Positions 5,967 through 12,423 of a stretch of DNA of 13,299 bases are shown in pieces (within the stretch, counting starts at the first letter, position 1; each line of letters starts with the position of its first letter). Origin of the DNA: Candidatus Portnoybacteria bacterium CG10_big_fil_rev_8_21_14_0_10_36_7. Lineage in GTDB: Bacteria; Patescibacteriota; Minisyncoccia; Portnoybacterales; PFDW01. The notes below the pieces were generated by a model, which saw nothing but the letters and a program-made list of their open reading frames with translations, did not search any database and was not told the origin of the DNA. The stretch spans positions 1-13,299 of the forward strand of contig PFDW01000012.1 in the NCBI GenBank assembly GCA_002793835.1, given 5' to 3'. A program made the position numbers and the translations under genes.

Positions 5967-7835
5967 ATGAGTAAAATTATAGGTATAGACTTAGGTACAT
6001 CAAATTCAGCGGCAGCTGTAGTCGAGGGTGGTAAGCCATCAATTATTCCGTCGGCTGAAGGTATGACTTTGGGGGGGAAAGCGTTCCCGTCTTATGTCGC
6101 TTTTACTAAAGAAGGAGAGTTATTGGTGGGGGAACCTGCTCGTAGACAAGCGGTAACCAATCCAGATAGAACCATAACTGCGATAAAGCGAAAAATGGGA
6201 ACTACCGAAAAAACTAAAGTAGGAGACAAAGAATATACAGCTCAACAAATTTCAGCCTATATATTACAAAAAATTAAGAAAGATGCCGAAGCTTATTTAG
6301 GCTCTCGGGTTGAAAAGGCTGTTATTACTGTACCTGCTTATTTTGATGATGCACAAAGACAAGCCACTAAGGATGCAGGAGCCATTGCAGGGCTGGAAGT
6401 AGTTAGAATTATTAATGAGCCAACTGCTGCAGCATTGGCTTACGGAATTGATAAGGCAGGAAAAACAGAAAAGATTCTAGTCTTTGACTTGGGAGGCGGA
6501 ACTTTGGATGTTACAGTCATGGATTTCGGTGAAGGAGTGTTTGAAGTAATTTCCACTTCAGGGGATACACGTTTAGGTGGGACAGATATGGACAAGTTAT
6601 TAGTAGATTATGTGGTGTCTGAATTTAAGAGAACCGAAGGCGTTGATCTCTCAAAGGACTCGATGGCCATGGTTCGCGTTAAAGAAGGCGCAGAAAAAGC
6701 GAAGATTGAGTTATCTTCTACTATGGAAACCGATATTAACTTGCCATTCGTTAGCGCAAACTCTGACGGACCAAAGCATTTACAAATGAAAATCACTCGA
6801 GCCAAGTTAGAAGAGTTAGTGAAGCCAATCGTTTCCAAATGTGAGGCACCGCTGAAGCAAGCCATGGGCGATGCCAAGATCACGCCAAACGACATTACCA
6901 AGATTATCATGGTAGGTGGACCAACTCGAATGCCGATAATTCAAAAATTTGTAGAAGATTATGTTGGTAAAAAAATAGAACGAGGAATTGATCCTATGGA
7001 AGCGGTGGCCTTGGGAGCTTCAATTCAAGGAGCGGTATTAGGTGGAGATATGAAGGATGTTTTACTGTTAGATGTTACGCCTTTAACTTTAGGCATTGAA
7101 ACTCTTGGTGGCGTATCAACTCCACTTATTAATAGAAATACCACAATCCCAGCTTCTAAGTCGCAAGTATTTTCAACCGCAGCAGATAATCAGCCGGGAG
7201 TTGAAATTCATGTTTTGCAAGGTGAAAGGCCAATGTCGGTAGATAATAGAACGCTCGGCAGGTTTATGTTGGATGGAATCCCACCAGCGCCACGAGGCGT
7301 CCCTCAAATTGAAGTAACTTTTGATATAGATGCTAATGGAATTGTGAAGGTTACAGCTAAAGATAAGGGGACAAATAAATCACAGCATATTACAATTCAA
7401 GATTCGTCAGCGCTTTCTAAAGAAGATATTGAAAAGATGCAAAAAGAAGCAGAGGCTCATGCTACCGAAGACAGGCAGAAAAAAGAAATAGTGGAGCTTC
7501 ATAATCAAGCTGATACTTTGTCTTATAGCGTAGAAAAAACGTTGAAAGATGCAGGGGATAAAGTAAAGCCTGAAGATAAAAAAGAGGTGGAAGATAAATT
7601 GGCGGAGCTTAAGAAGGTTAAAGACGGCTCGGACAATGCGGTAATTAAAAAAGCTTTAGACGATTTATCTCAAGCCATTCAAAAAGTAGGAGCTCAAATG
7701 TACCAAAATGTTCAAAAAGAGGAACAAAATGTTACAGAGGAGCCAGAAATCAAAGAAAAAACCGATGATCAAAGTGCACCGGGTAATGACCCAGTAGAAG
7801 GGAAGTTTGAGGAAGGGGGAGAGAAAAAAGAATGA
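5967..7835 (+). CDS. dnaK: Molecular chaperone DnaK (Hsp70)
   Basis: A complete 622-aa Hsp70. The ATPase domain (about 1-360) shows GIDLGTSNS at the phosphate-1 loop, [17 protein letters not shown], the phosphate-2 loop [15 protein letters not shown], and the adenosine motif [11 protein letters not shown]. The interdomain linker [10 protein letters not shown] begins near residue 364. The substrate domain follows (TLGIETLGG ... [14 protein letters not shown] ... [16 protein letters not shown]), then the helical lid and an acidic tail ending [12 protein letters not shown]. It refolds client proteins in ATP-driven cycles with DnaJ and GrpE. The stretch [17 protein letters not shown] is slightly longer than the E. 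coli equivalent, a form I associate with Patescibacteria. There is no Shine-Dalgarno (seven A precede the TG of the start). It ends in TGA six bases before a strong terminator, so UGA is a true stop here. Confidence 0.98.
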   Translation: MSKIIGIDLGTSNSAAAVVEGGKPSIIPSAEGMTLGGKAFPSYVAFTKEGELLVGEPARRQAVTNPDRTITAIKRKMGTTEKTKVGDKEYTAQQISAYILQKIKKDAEAYLGSRVEKAVITVPAYFDDAQRQATKDAGAIAGLEVVRIINEPTAAALAYGIDKAGKTEKILVFDLGGGTLDVTVMDFGEGVFEVISTSGDTRLGGTDMDKLLVDYVVSEFKRTEGVDLSKDSMAMVRVKEGAEKAKIELSSTMETDINLPFVSANSDGPKHLQMKITRAKLEELVKPIVSKCEAPLKQAMGDAKITPNDITKIIMVGGPTRMPIIQKFVEDYVGKKIERGIDPMEAVALGASIQGAVLGGDMKDVLLLDVTPLTLGIETLGGVSTPLINRNTTIPASKSQVFSTAADNQPGVEIHVLQGERPMSVDNRTLGRFMLDGIPPAPRGVPQIEVTFDIDANGIVKVTAKDKGTNKSQHITIQDSSALSKEDIEKMQKEAEAHATEDRQKKEIVELHNQADTLSYSVEKTLKDAGDKVKPEDKKEVEDKLAELKKVKDGSDNAVIKKALDDLSQAIQKVGAQMYQNVQKEEQNVTEEPEIKEKTDDQSAPGNDPVEGKFEEGGEKKE

Positions 7836-7841
7836 TTTTTG

Positions 7842-7867
7842 GGCGGGGCGCAAGCCCCGCCTTTTTT
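7842..7867 (+). terminator. dnaK intrinsic terminator
   Basis: Perfect 8-bp GC stem GGCGGGGC (7842-7849) / GCCCCGCC (7854-7861) with a GCAA tetraloop (GNRA type), followed by six T. It closes the hrcA-grpE-dnaK block. Confidence 0.95.
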
Positions 7868-7871
7868 GTGA

Positions 7872-7907
7872 TAAAATTGTTACTTAACATGTTAAATAAC
7901 AATTTTA
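7872..7907. repeat. 36-nt dyad-symmetric element upstream of the AbrB-like gene
   Basis: Arms TAAAATTGTTA (7872-7882) and TAACAATTTTA (7897-7907) are perfect inverted copies. The centre TTAACATGTTAA (7884-7895) is itself a perfect palindrome, and only C7883/A7896 fail to match, so 17 of 18 pairs are symmetric. There is no T-run beyond normal AT content, and the dnaK terminator is already complete upstream, so an operator is more likely than a terminator. It lies 43 bases before the AbrB-like start; autoregulation by that protein is an inference. Confidence 0.7.
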
Positions 7908-7949
7908 ATTTAAAAAAATATTCCAACAAGAAAATTGAAAAATAAGAAT

Positions 7950-8102
7950 GTGAGAAAACTGACCCGCATGGGCCGAGTGGGGAGTAGTTTAGGACTAACG
8001 ATCCCTAATGAATTGGCGACGCAACTTGGCTGGCGTGAACGTCAAAAAGTGGTTGTTAAAAAATTGGGGAGTAAATTGGTAATTGAGGATTGGAAGAAAT
8101 AA
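7950..8102 (+). CDS. AbrB/MazE/SpoVT-like DNA-binding protein (50 aa)
   Basis: Read from GTG 7950: RKLTRMGRVGSSLGLTIP, then NELATQLGWRERQKVVVKKL and GSKLVIEDWKK. This is the swapped-hairpin AbrB fold: 'GxSLGLTIPxELaxxLGW..gqkVvV....g.lvIe'. Such proteins are dimeric DNA binders, acting as transition-state regulators or as antitoxins. At 50 residues it is one domain only. GTG is chosen because the domain starts just after it; ATG 7948 is out of frame and stops at once, and the next in-frame ATG (codon 7) would cut into the first strand. No toxin gene is recognisable next to it; the downstream frame is a ruined ATPase starting 38 bases later. The ribosome binding site is weak. Confidence 0.8.
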   Translation: MRKLTRMGRVGSSLGLTIPNELATQLGWRERQKVVVKKLGSKLVIEDWKK

Positions 8103-8140
8103 AATTTAGTAGTGCATAAGCTCCAACAACTATTCAAATT

Positions 8141-9024
8141 ATGAAAAAATTATCTATAAAATTAAACAGGATTCTCTTATAATTTAGAAGGTGATTTAAT
8201 AATCCTTTCTGGAGTCAATGGAAGTGGTAAATCGCAATTAATTAATATTATTTGTCGATTAAGATTAAATAACCCAAATGATAGTATTGATGCAAATATT
8301 CAAATTAATGATACGGAAATAAAAAAATAATGAGATTTCATCCAGATCGTTTAAGGAAAATATAGCTATTCAAGAAATGTAAGTGCGAAATATTGGTGAA
8401 ATCGTAGGCGATAAAAGTAAAATATAGGCTAATTATTCAAATTCTCAATTAAACCCAAGCGAAAAAGAACTTGAACAATATCAACGTGTAACTAAAGAGG
8501 CAAAGGAAATTTTAGTAAAGAAATTTACGCAGGAAAAATTTGATGATAATCTGATAACACAAGAAGATATAGAAAATTTTGATCTTGGTAATTTTATTTG
8601 GAGTTCAAATGATATTTTTTCAAATATTATCGCGATTCATTTTTGATATATACAAAAAAAGTTTCTGATGAAATATATAGGTCTGGTGAAGCTGGTGAAA
8701 AGTTTGACCCTTCTTCTGTTGTAACTCTACCATGAGTTCAATTGAATGATTTATTTACCGAGCTTGGGCTAGAGTATAGGTTTAGGGGGGGGGATAAGTG
8801 ATTATCGTATTTAAAAAGCAACTGAAAATTTTTATTTAAAAATAACAGATCAGCCTAATCGGATAAAGGAATTAGAGAAAGAATGTGCTGATTTAGAAAA
8901 ATTTATAAATAAAATTTTAAGGTCTACAAAAAAATGTGTGTATGTTGAAGGATCAATGGATACGGATTATATTAAAAAAGCGTACGAAATAAATGATAAA
9001 AAAACATGTGATCTCCTTTTTTGA
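8141..9024 (+). pseudogene. Ruined AAA ATPase with TOPRIM start (OLD-family-like nuclease remnant)
   Basis: Fragments in shifting frames form one protein-like sequence. ATG 8141 gives MKKLSIKLN; a frame change leads to GFSYNLEGDLIILSGVNGSG then KSQLINII, whose Walker A motif GVNGSGKS is at 8211-8234. A shift in the A-run at 8322-8328 leads to EISSRSFKENIAIQEM and QLNPSEKELEQYQRVTKEAK, with stops at 8380 (TAA), 8425 (TAG) and 8644 (TGA). The next frame has EIYRSGEAGEKFDPSSVVTLP and LNDLFTELGLEYRF with TGA at 8733 and 8799 and a run of nine G (8785-8793). The last frame (from about 8818) has ATENFYLKITDQPN, a helical stretch, and KKCVYVEGSMDTDYIKKAYE, which resembles the first TOPRIM motif (VEGxxD) of OLD nucleases. 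The ABC signature and Walker B that should lie between are missing, and the sequence stops soon after the TOPRIM start. OLD-type proteins often act in phage defence; this copy is dead. Confidence 0.7.
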
Positions 9025-9229
9025 GTGTATTGATCCACATAAAAGAACCTTATGTGGGTTGGTCGGGGTTACTTGTGGTGTATTAGTGTATGCATTCGTG
9101 CCGGCGGATGGGTTTACCGCTGTCTAGCTTTTAGCATTGTCAATCTTATCATCAATTGCATCAGGAGGACTTGCCATAGTAATCGACGAGTTTATCGTAA
9201 AAATAATGTTGCGCAAAGTAGTCTCTTAA
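9008..9229 (+). pseudogene. Broken small membrane protein
   Basis: From GTG 9008 the frame reads VISFFECIDPHKRTLCGLVG, then VTCGVLVYAFVPADGFTAV, TAG at 9125-9127, and on without a break into LLALSILSSIASGGLAIVID and EFIVKIMLRKVVS to TAA 9227-9229. Two hydrophobic segments flank the stop, so restoring TAG to CAG would give a 73-aa protein with two membrane helices. The start overlaps the end of the ATPase remnant. Family not recognised; the coding nature is inferred from the continuity of the hydrophobic pattern through the stop. Confidence 0.45.
9035..9057. repeat. Hairpin CCACATAA/TTATGTGG
   Basis: Perfect 8-bp inverted repeat with a 7-base loop at the junction between the ATPase remnant and the small membrane protein remnant. 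No T-run follows, so it is not a typical terminator. Confidence 0.5.
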
Positions 9230-9286
9230 GGTGGGGCATTCTCTTGCATCAATTAATGGTGCAGGAGAATTTTGTATTTACATATT

Positions 9287-9313
9287 AAAAAAGCCCGCTT
9301 TGATAGCGGACTT
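9287..9313 (-). terminator. Terminator of the 68-aa minus-strand gene
   Basis: On the minus strand AAGTCCGC (complement of 9306-9313) pairs with GCGGGCTT (complement of 9291-9298) with one mismatch, followed by a T run (complement of 9287-9292). It lies 44 bases after the stop of the 68-aa ORF. Confidence 0.6.
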
Positions 9314-9356
9314 GTGCGTTTTCAGGCGCTTTTTTTTGTGAGAAAGAAGTGTCCCA

Positions 9357-9563
9357 CTACTGGAGAAGCCCAGTTCCGAAGCTCTCGGTGAGCTCCTTTG
9401 TCGATTCTGCATCGACGACTTTGGGCTCGAGCAATATGGTGAACAGCCCATGTGTTTTTGCCAGCCGAACGTTTAAATCTGCTTTATTGGCGACCTCCAT
9501 CTGAAAAAATAGGGCACAAAAGTTTCTTATATCTATTTGTCGTAACTCTTTTGATACGTACAT
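9357..9563 (-). CDS. Hypothetical protein, 68 aa
   Basis: Start ATG (complement of 9561-9563), preceded by a full AAGGAG ribosome binding site (complement of 9569-9574) five bases away and by a near-consensus promoter (TTGACA, 17 bases, TATGAT). A terminator follows the stop, so this looks like a self-contained transcription unit, the best support that it is a real gene. The product (MYVSKELRQIDIRNFCALFF ... TKELTESFGTGLLQ) has mixed hydrophobic and charged residues, no membrane helix and no recognised motif. Its second half is richer in G+C than the surroundings, with two short internal hairpins (for example GTCGAT/ATCGAC at 9400-9416), which may point to a different origin. Function unknown. 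Confidence 0.6.
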   Translation of the reverse strand: MYVSKELRQIDIRNFCALFFQMEVANKADLNVRLAKTHGLFTILLEPKVVDAESTKELTESFGTGLLQ

Positions 9564-9606
9564 GTATTCTCCTTGTTATGATTGTTAATGAGACTTAATT
9601 TAGTGT

Positions 9607-9650
9607 ATCATAACGTAAAAGTTGACTTATGTCAATTTCGTAGGTATTAT
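9607..9650. promoter_or_regulatory. Back-to-back divergent promoters around a shared palindrome
   Basis: The palindrome TTGACTTATGTCAA (9622-9635; arms TTGAC/GTCAA) supplies both -35 boxes. Minus strand: TTGACA (complement of 9630-9635), 17 bases, TATGAT (complement of 9607-9612), reading into the 68-aa ORF. Plus strand: TTGACT (9622-9627), 17 bases, TATTAT (9645-9650), reading towards the small ORF at 9703. Both spacers are ideal. A dimeric protein binding the palindrome would control both promoters together. Confidence 0.7.
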
Positions 9651-9702
9651 TAATTAATAGCTTATTTTTTTACAAATATTCTAAATAGAAGGGGGGGGAA
9701 AG

Positions 9703-9801
9703 ATGAGTCAAAAAAAATTTGGACGTCAAAATGAGAAAAAACCAGAAAAATTGTTAAGATATATATATCGGAGAATCGATCTAGTCTTCAGAACAATATA
9801 A
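9703..9801 (+). CDS. Possible small basic protein, 32 aa
   Basis: ATG 9703 follows AGAAGGGGGGGG AAAG, an unusually G-rich ribosome binding site (8 G at 9691-9698), and lies about 50 bases downstream of the plus-strand arm of the divergent promoter. The peptide starts MSQKKFGRQNEKKPEKLLRY and ends RRIDLVFRTI, strongly basic with 11 Lys/Arg. No family is recognised. It may be a genuine small protein, a leader peptide, or a gene fragment; promoter and ribosome binding site favour translation, while the short length leaves doubt. Confidence 0.4.
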   Translation: MSQKKFGRQNEKKPEKLLRYIYRRIDLVFRTI

Positions 9802-9822
9802 TTTCCAGCCTTTTAATATATT

Positions 9823-9849
9823 AAAAAGCCCGAGATTATATTCTCGGGC
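9823..9849 (-). terminator. Terminator of the 70-aa minus-strand gene
   Basis: Perfect 8-bp stem GCCCGAGA (9828-9835) / TCTCGGGC (9842-9849), six-base loop, followed on the minus strand by a run of T (complement of 9823-9827). It begins 26 bases after the stop of the ORF ending at 9875. Confidence 0.85.
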
Positions 9850-9874
9850 AGGCTACAGTGGGTTTATGCAATAA

Positions 9875-10087
9875 TTACTCGTCGGTTTGGATAAAGTGAT
9901 CAGGACTTCTGTACGGTGAGTATATCTTTGAGATTCTTGCAATCTGTGTCTCCTCCATCTGGATTGTTTGAAGTTTTTTTGCAGTAAGCACACATTGTGC
10001 ATAATCTTCGGTACAAACGTCTACGAGATTCTTTTTATACATCTCGCACATAATGGGTGACTTGTTTTTCACATTTTTGTTGGCCAT
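9875..10087 (-). CDS. Hypothetical protein, 70 aa
   Basis: Start ATG (complement of 10085-10087) with AAGGA nine bases upstream (complement of 10097-10101). The product starts MANKNVKNKSPIMCEMYKKN and contains three cysteines (CEMYKK, DVCTED, AQCVLT) and an acidic end (HFIQTDE); it is soluble and without recognised motifs. A strong terminator follows the stop, supporting a real, monocistronic unit. A possible -10 TATACT lies further upstream, without a clear -35. It is transcribed away from the membrane protein gene at 10220. Function unknown. Confidence 0.55.
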   Translation of the reverse strand: MANKNVKNKSPIMCEMYKKNLVDVCTEDYAQCVLTAKKLQTIQMEETQIARISKIYSPYRSPDHFIQTDE

Positions 10088-10198
10088 TGTCCACCATCCT
10101 TTTTGCTATTTCAAAATCAAATAACTAATTTAACCTTACCATTAAAAGTATAAGAAAGACAAATTATTTTTTTTAATAGTGCAAGATTAATAATTTGA

Positions 10199-10207
10199 TG
10201 ATATAAT
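10199..10207 (+). promoter_or_regulatory. Extended -10 promoter of the membrane protein gene
   Basis: TGATATAAT (TG at 10199-10200, TATAAT at 10202-10207), a perfect extended -10. The ATG is 12 bases further on, so the expected leader is very short; no Shine-Dalgarno is present. Confidence 0.6.
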
Positions 10208-10219
10208 TGATAAATCATT

Positions 10220-11191
10220 ATGTTAAAAAAAGAAACATTATTTAGAATCTTTGCAGTTATAAATATTCTTTTTTTTGGAATATTCGGTTATTTTTTGAGA
10301 ATTAATTTATTAGTAAATCACGAAGATGCAAATAAATGGATTATTTTAACTGGTTGGATGGTGGTGCTTGCAGTATCAATAGTTTATTTGTGGCTACTGG
10401 CTAGAAGTCGAAGATGGTCTCTTGGGGTTATTAGTGCTGGTATGATTTTATTACTAATAATTGTTGGAGTACGCATTGAATCTTTTTTAACTTTTTTGAT
10501 TTCTCTTTTATTTTTTTGGTGGGCTACATGGGTAGTAGATAGAGAGGTTCAGCCAAGGATTAAGGTTTTTTTATGGCCAATCTTAAAAGTTGGTTTGCCC
10601 TCGGTCTTTACAGCTTTGAGCTTGATAGTTGCAGTTGTTTTCTACTTTGGCCCTGGTGCGCAGGCGGGCGTAAAAGGGCAATTGAGGGTGCCTGATGGAT
10701 TATTGCGAGCGATTGAGGGGCCAGTTGGTGGCGTTATCCAACAACAAGTTGGTGCAACTAGTGGGTTTAAATTTAATTTTGAGATGACTATTGATGATTT
10801 AATTATTGCTTCGGCGGAGCAACACTCGGGAACGAGCCTTCAGGAATTAAATCAAAATCCTGCCATCAAGAAACAATTTGACGTTCAATTAGCCAAAGGC
10901 AGAGAAGAACTCGCTAGTCAGTTTGGATATAGTGGTAAAATAAATGGGCAAGACAAAGTTATTGATGTTGTCTCGAATTTAATGGCTCAGCGAATTGAAA
11001 ATTTTCTTGGGCCTTACTCTGAATATATGCCAGCAGTTTATTCGGGAGGTGTTTTCTTAATTTTGAAAGGTTTTGGATTTATTTTTGTTTGGTTGACGGT
11101 GCTAATAAGCTGGTTGATTTTTAAGCTATTATTTGCTATAAAAGTAATTACTATCAAAACAGAACCAGCGACGAAGGAAATAATAGAATAA
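10220..11191 (+). CDS. Multi-spanning membrane protein of unknown function upstream of dnaJ
   Basis: A 323-aa protein with about six membrane helices: roughly 8-30, 41-61, 68-85, 86-106 (very aromatic, FLISLLFFWWATWVV), 118-143, and a long one or a pair at 272-308. Between the fifth and last helix lies a soluble loop of about 125 residues (GPGAQAGVKGQLRVPDGLL ... SEYMPAVYSGG) with charged, Gln-rich helical segments (SLQELNQNPAIKKQFDVQLA). It has no signal peptide apart from the first helix, and no transporter, kinase or protease motif that I can see. The tail is cytoplasmic-looking (KTEPATKEIIE). It precedes dnaJ by about 110 bases and has its own extended -10. Family not recognised. Confidence 0.85.
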   Translation: MLKKETLFRIFAVINILFFGIFGYFLRINLLVNHEDANKWIILTGWMVVLAVSIVYLWLLARSRRWSLGVISAGMILLLIIVGVRIESFLTFLISLLFFWWATWVVDREVQPRIKVFLWPILKVGLPSVFTALSLIVAVVFYFGPGAQAGVKGQLRVPDGLLRAIEGPVGGVIQQQVGATSGFKFNFEMTIDDLIIASAEQHSGTSLQELNQNPAIKKQFDVQLAKGREELASQFGYSGKINGQDKVIDVVSNLMAQRIENFLGPYSEYMPAVYSGGVFLILKGFGFIFVWLTVLISWLIFKLLFAIKVITIKTEPATKEIIE

Positions 11192-11236
11192 GGTGAGAAG
11201 CAGGACATTTAAGAATAATTAACGCGTAAATCGCAG

Positions 11237-11242
11237 TATAAT
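11237..11242 (+). promoter_or_regulatory. Candidate -10 box for dnaJ
   Basis: A perfect TATAAT 60 bases before the dnaJ ATG, without a convincing -35 and without any CIRCE arm between 11192 and 11302. dnaJ could also be read through from the membrane protein gene, since no terminator is visible between them. Confidence 0.35.
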
Positions 11243-11302
11243 ATAACTCGCTCAATTAGGGGATTGATTTAGATTTTTCTAATTTGGGTGCATAAATTTA
11301 AA

Positions 11303-12418
11303 ATGGCACAAGATTATTATGAAATTTTAGGAGTTCAAAAAGGTGCCTCTGACGAGGAAATTAAGCGTGCGTATCGGCGCTTGGCTCATCAGTATCATCC
11401 TGATAAGCAAGGTGGAGACGAGAAAAAGTTTAAAGAAATTAATCAGGCTTATCAGGCTTTGGGCGATGCGCAAAGGAGAAGCCAGTATGATCAATTTGGA
11501 GAAAACTATGAACAAATGCGCGGGGCTGGCGGGCAAGGGGCTGGAGGCCATGAAGATTTTTCGTCATTTGGCGATGTTTTTGAGTTTTTCCGTCAGAGTG
11601 GTGGAGCCAGAACCGGCCAACAGGGTGGGGCAGAAGAATTTGATTTAGGTGATTTATTCGGAGGTATATTCGGCGGTGGAAGAGGGCAGGGTGGCACACG
11701 AAGAGGTAAAGACATTGATATTGACGTGGAATTAAACTTGGAAGAAGTGGCGGTTGGAGTCAAAAAAGAATTTACGATGAGAAAAGTTGTTAAGTGCACG
11801 GAGTGTAATGGTTCTGGGGCGCAAAAAAACACAGATTTAAAAACCTGTAGTGGTTGTAAGGGGCAGGGTAAGGTAAGGCAGTCTCGAGGTAGTGGTTTTT
11901 TATCTTTTTCTCAAGTAATTGTTTGCCCTGAATGCCATGGCGTGGGGAAGAAGCCAGAAAAATCATGTACTAAATGTGGCGGGAGTGGGGTAAATAAAGA
12001 ATTAGTTAATTTATCAATAGATATACCGTCGGGGATTGATAATGGCGAAACTTTAAAAATGACTGGTCAAGGTGAAGCGGTTACTCGTGGTGGTCAGGCG
12101 GGAGATTTATATATTAATGTCCATGTAAAGCCACACAAAAATTTCACTAGACATGGAGTAGATTTGTATAGAGAAGAAGTTATTTCATTTACCCAGGCAG
12201 GTCTAGGTGATAAAATAGATGTACCTACTTTGGATGGTACAGTTAAGCTAGAAATTCCAGCAGGCGTGCAATCGGGCACATTAATATCATTAAAAGGTAA
12301 GGGGATAACTCGGGGTAGTAAAAAAGGTAATATTCTTGTTAAGATAAAGATACATACTCCGACACGTCTTTCAAAAAAAGCGAAAGCTTTGCTTGAAGAA
12401 TTAGGCAGGGAAATTTAA
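11303..12418 (+). CDS. dnaJ: Chaperone DnaJ (Hsp40, type A)
   Basis: A 371-aa co-chaperone that stimulates DnaK's ATPase and delivers substrates. The J domain (1-66) starts MAQDYYEILGVQKGASDEEI and carries His32-Pro33-Asp34, the DnaK-contact motif. A long Gly/Phe-rich region follows (about 73-133). The zinc domain has four CxxCxGxG repeats: Cys165/168, 182/185, 208/211 and 222/225, binding two Zn2+. The two beta-barrel substrate domains and the C-terminus (ILVKIKIHTPTRLSKKAKAL) are complete. I chose ATG 11303 because DYYEILGV then starts at the normal distance; an in-frame GTG at 11288 would add five residues (MHKFK). There is no Shine-Dalgarno before either. The gene is separated from dnaK by about 3.4 kb. 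Confidence 0.97.
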   Translation: MAQDYYEILGVQKGASDEEIKRAYRRLAHQYHPDKQGGDEKKFKEINQAYQALGDAQRRSQYDQFGENYEQMRGAGGQGAGGHEDFSSFGDVFEFFRQSGGARTGQQGGAEEFDLGDLFGGIFGGGRGQGGTRRGKDIDIDVELNLEEVAVGVKKEFTMRKVVKCTECNGSGAQKNTDLKTCSGCKGQGKVRQSRGSGFLSFSQVIVCPECHGVGKKPEKSCTKCGGSGVNKELVNLSIDIPSGIDNGETLKMTGQGEAVTRGGQAGDLYINVHVKPHKNFTRHGVDLYREEVISFTQAGLGDKIDVPTLDGTVKLEIPAGVQSGTLISLKGKGITRGSKKGNILVKIKIHTPTRLSKKAKALLEELGREI

Positions 12419-12423
12419 CAAGC

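Noticed and set aside
7872..7907. A dif/Xer recombination site
   Set aside because: The inner sequence resembles a dif half-site, but there is no 6-8-base central spacer between two 11-base arms and the symmetry extends far beyond 28 bases.
1738..9229. Genetic-code change (UAA/UAG as Gln or UGA as an amino acid)
   Set aside because: Intact genes end normally with all three stops (TAA in corA, hrcA, grpE and dnaJ; TGA in dnaK before its terminator; TAG at 12973), contain no internal stops, and the broken genes also carry frameshifts. Decay explains everything.
9052..9288. 78-codon open frame from ATG 9052
   Set aside because: It reads across the hydrophobic frame of the small membrane-protein remnant in another frame, has no ribosome binding site, and its Cys/Arg/Trp-rich peptide is not protein-like.
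9314..9337. Plus-strand terminator before the T-run at 9330
   Set aside because: Only a 3-bp GCG/CGC stem can be formed before the T-run, too weak to call.
11343..11832. Open frames overlapping dnaJ on both strands
   Set aside because: They are by-products of the Gly-rich region of dnaJ, with no start signals of their own.
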